A DNA stretch of 7,896 nt, taken from contig JACPXS010000009.1 in NCBI GenBank assembly GCA_016196415.1, positions 1-7,896 on the forward strand, given 5' to 3'. How positions within the stretch are numbered: position 1 is the first letter of the stretch; every line of letters starts with the position of its first letter. A model generated the notes under the pieces. It was given only the letters and a program-made list of their open reading frames with translations, made no database searches and was not told where the DNA came from. Origin of the DNA: Candidatus Omnitrophota bacterium. GTDB lineage: Bacteria > Omnitrophota > Koll11 > Aquiviventales > Aquiviventaceae. Positions 6,631 to 7,896 of the stretch are shown one piece after another. The position numbers and the translations under genes were made by a program.

Positions 6631-7369
6631 GACCCGGCTCACCGAGCACCTGCGCGGCGCTCGCCTGGGACAGCCGCTCTATGCGTTTCAGCGCGTCGGT
6701 TCCACCATGGAGATCGCGCATGCGCTGGTGGCTTCCGGCGCCCCTGAAGGCGCGCTGGTCTTTGCGGCGCGCCAGAACCGCGGCAGAGGCCGGTTGGGCC
6801 GAGCCTGGAACTCTCCCGAGGGCGGCGTGTACTTGTCGCTCGTCCTCAGGCCGAGCCGCCCGCCCGCCGACACGCCTCAGCTTTCGCTCGTGGCAGGACT
6901 GGCAACCGTCCAGGCCATCCAACAGCTCACCGGCGCGTTTCCGGTCATCCGATGGCCGAACGATGTCTTCGTGAGCGACCGGAAGGTCGCCGGGATTTTG
7001 GTGGAGGCCAGGGCCGCGGTCGTGGTCGGTATCGGCATCAACGTGGCCACGGATCCCGGGCAGCTCCCAAAACAGGCAGGATCGCTCGCCGCGCTTGGCG
7101 CATCGGCCGATCCCTACCGCCTCACCGGCGCGTTCTGTCGTCAGGTTGCCTCGTGGTACGATGTCTGGGCTCGGGAAGGGTTTGGCCCCATCCGCAATGC
7201 GCTGCGTCCGTGGATGGGGCTCTTCGGTCGACCGGTCCATATCACAGCCGGCACCCATCGCTTCGAAGGGACCGCCCAGGATTTGGATGGGCAGGGCCGG
7301 TTAGTCGTGCGGCTCGATTCCGGCATGCAGCGGGCGTTTGAGGTGGGAGAAGTGGCCCTCCTCAGGTAA
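6551..7369 (+). CDS. birA: Biotin--[acetyl-CoA-carboxylase] ligase, catalytic type without DNA-binding domain
   Basis: Activates biotin with ATP to biotinyl-AMP and transfers it to the carrier lysine of biotin enzymes such as acetyl-CoA carboxylase. Motifs are GSTMEIA (50-56), the biotin-loop GRGRLGRAW (78-86), RWPND (134-138), KVAGILVE (145-152) with the conserved Lys, GIGINV (160-165), and a C-terminal SH3-like domain (about 233-271). No N-terminal helix-turn-helix is present, so this is the monofunctional (group I) form and not the E. coli-type repressor. The start is unclear. GTG at 6551 gives 272 residues with an acidic first 20 that look non-conserved, and overlaps uvrB by 80 bases. GTG at 6605, with a G-rich stretch upstream, gives 254 residues and a 26-base overlap. 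An in-frame ATG near 6707 is too late, as it removes the GST motif. Confidence 0.95.
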   Translation: MSNPRDPDDDARTLGADEVETRDPALETRLTEHLRGARLGQPLYAFQRVGSTMEIAHALVASGAPEGALVFAARQNRGRGRLGRAWNSPEGGVYLSLVLRPSRPPADTPQLSLVAGLATVQAIQQLTGAFPVIRWPNDVFVSDRKVAGILVEARAAVVVGIGINVATDPGQLPKQAGSLAALGASADPYRLTGAFCRQVASWYDVWAREGFGPIRNALRPWMGLFGRPVHITAGTHRFEGTAQDLDGQGRLVVRLDSGMQRAFEVGEVALLR

Positions 7370-7412
7370 CCGGCTCGCGTCATGCGAACGCGTAACGAAA
7401 CCGTCAACCCGC

Positions 7413-7417
7413 GAGGG
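7413..7417 (+). promoter_or_regulatory. Ribosome binding site of the small protein gene
   Basis: GAGGG lies eight bases before the ATG at 7426. It is one of the clearer Shine-Dalgarno matches in the window and supports this short gene as real and separately initiated. Confidence 0.5.
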
Positions 7418-7425
7418 CCAACGCG

Positions 7426-7617
7426 ATGAAGAACGTCGAGATGAAGGTGGAGCACGGAACGCTGGTGGTGACCGTGGATCTGACGAAGGAGCTGGGGTCG
7501 TCGGCTTCTGGCAAGAGCGTCATCATCGCCACAACGGAAGGCAACATGGACGTCCCCGGCGCCCCGGACGTCAAGATCGGGCTCAATGTGTATCGGAAGA
7601 AGGAGAGATCTCAGTGA
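7426..7617 (+). CDS. Small conserved-looking protein of unknown function (63 residues)
   Basis: I cannot assign this to a named family. The product is soluble, with no signal peptide, membrane segment or cysteine. The first half alternates charged and hydrophobic residues as in beta strands (VEMKVEHGTLVVTVDLTKE). A Ser/Gly turn (SSASGKSVIIATTEGN) and a second strand-rich part (VKIGLNVYRKK) follow. SASGKS resembles a phosphate-binding loop only superficially, because the chain is far too short for a P-loop NTPase. A good ribosome binding site, the ATG start, codon use like its neighbours and position 56 bases after birA support it as a true gene, perhaps the last of the operon. It ends only 11 bases before a C-family repeat arm. 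A small DNA- or protein-binding beta fold is conceivable, but nothing in the sequence proves it. Confidence 0.75.
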   Translation: MKNVEMKVEHGTLVVTVDLTKELGSSASGKSVIIATTEGNMDVPGAPDVKIGLNVYRKKERSQ

Positions 7618-7627
7618 CGGGTCAGAC

Positions 7628-7669
7628 GGCAGCAGGCAGTAAGCCGTAGGCAGTAAGGCAGAAGGCGGC
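7628..7669. repeat. Solitary C-family heptamer arm after the last gene
   Basis: About six GGCAGTA/AGGCAGA-type units follow each other, of the same family as the arms near cimA. No complementary arm is visible before the window ends at 7896. This is either a half element or a split one whose second arm lies outside the window. Confidence 0.7.
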
Positions 7670-7729
7670 GATCGAGCCGTGAACTCGAAAAGGGCTAGAT
7701 CTTGTGGTAACTGCTGCTCTGTCGAAAAT

Positions 7730-7746
7730 CCGCTGCGTAGCAGCGG
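7730..7746 (-). terminator. Compact hairpin, possible terminator for a gene entering from the right
   Basis: CCGCTGC (7730-7736) and GCAGCGG (7740-7746) form a perfect 7-base stem with a 3-base loop. On the minus strand the stem is followed by ATTTTC, a short T-run, so it could end a convergent minus-strand gene. On the + strand no T-run follows. No minus-strand gene is visible here, so the role is a guess. Confidence 0.35.
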
Positions 7747-7759
7747 GTGACGCGGAGTC

Positions 7760-7838
7760 CCTCGACTCCCTCAGACGCTTTGCTTCGCAAAGCGAAGCGT
7801 GTGGGGTCGCTCGGGACGAATGCCGAGCGCAGTCGAGG
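7760..7838. repeat. Large palindromic element with nested hairpin (family E)
   Basis: The ends CCTCGACT (7760-7767) and AGTCGAGG (7831-7838) are exact inverted repeats. Inside, CGCTTTG (7776-7782) and CAAAGCG (7788-7794) form a perfect stem with a CTTCG loop. The element also holds CGCTCGG (7809-7815) and CGAGCG (7824-7829), which pair with each other. It is not built from heptamers. Its layout resembles dispersed intergenic palindromes, with a transcript likely to fold into a branched structure. Bases 7670-7729 show nothing recognisable. Confidence 0.6.
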
Positions 7839-7845
7839 CAGAGCC

Positions 7846-7896
7846 GGGGTCCCCATGTCCGCCCGCAGCACCAGCGCGATAGTCGCTGGGCGAGGA
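7846..7896. other. Further inverted repeats running to the window edge
   Basis: GGGGTCCCC at 7846-7854 is a perfect odd palindrome. CCAGCG (7871-7876) and CGCTGG (7884-7889) form a stem with a 7-base loop, flanked by GCCC-type and GGGC-type sequence that could lengthen it. The structure probably continues outside the window, so its full form cannot be judged. Confidence 0.35.

Noticed and set aside
7441..7617. P-loop NTPase reading of SASGKS in the small protein
   Set aside because: The protein is only 63 residues and lacks the surrounding fold and any Walker B element.
7338..7649. Alternative 103-codon frame over the birA end and the small gene
   Set aside because: It overlaps two better supported genes, has no family similarity I recognise, and runs into the C repeat.
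7855..7896. Start of a new gene (ATG followed by 14 open codons to the edge)
   Set aside because: The stretch coincides with inverted repeats, has no ribosome binding site and is too short to judge.

Overview
The window reads as one gene train on the + strand of a GC-rich bacterial chromosome: cimA (3' end only), valS, nadC, uvrB, birA and a 63-residue protein of unknown function, followed by about 280 bases without a convincing gene. Reading frames on the opposite strand are shadows of these genes. valS/nadC and nadC/uvrB overlap by a few bases and uvrB/birA overlap by tens of bases, so at least valS-nadC-uvrB-birA is probably one transcription unit with coupled translation. The set is housekeeping: isoleucine precursor synthesis (citramalate synthase), valyl-tRNA charging, NAD synthesis, nucleotide excision repair and biotin attachment. 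The gene content, the single-domain biotin ligase and the abundance of short palindromes are compatible with a Nitrospirota-like or Methylomirabilota-like bacterium. That is an inference and no marker here settles it.

The unusual part is a set of palindromic elements built from 7-base units. Each complete one has four tandem heptamers, a spacer, then four complementary heptamers. At least four sequence families share this plan: A (GGTTCAA or GGCTCGA units), B (GAGTGGC), C (GGCAGNA) and D (GGGTGAA). Three A elements and one B element lie inside valS and are read through in frame, adding about 95 residues to an otherwise normal ValRS. One A element supplies the end and stop codon of cimA, and it sits between the two arms of a C element whose second arm ends just before the valS start codon. 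The two arms of a D element lie in nadC, 175 bases apart, with conserved NadC sequence between them. A further C arm and a different palindrome lie after the last gene. uvrB and birA show none.

Layout: 2-700 cimA end, with a repeat-derived tail; 701-795 intergenic, including one C arm; 796-3675 valS with four insertions; 3672-4580 nadC with two D arms; 4573-6630 uvrB; 6551 (or 6605)-7369 birA; 7426-7617 small protein; 7618-7896 a C arm, hairpins and palindromes, with the last one running off the edge.
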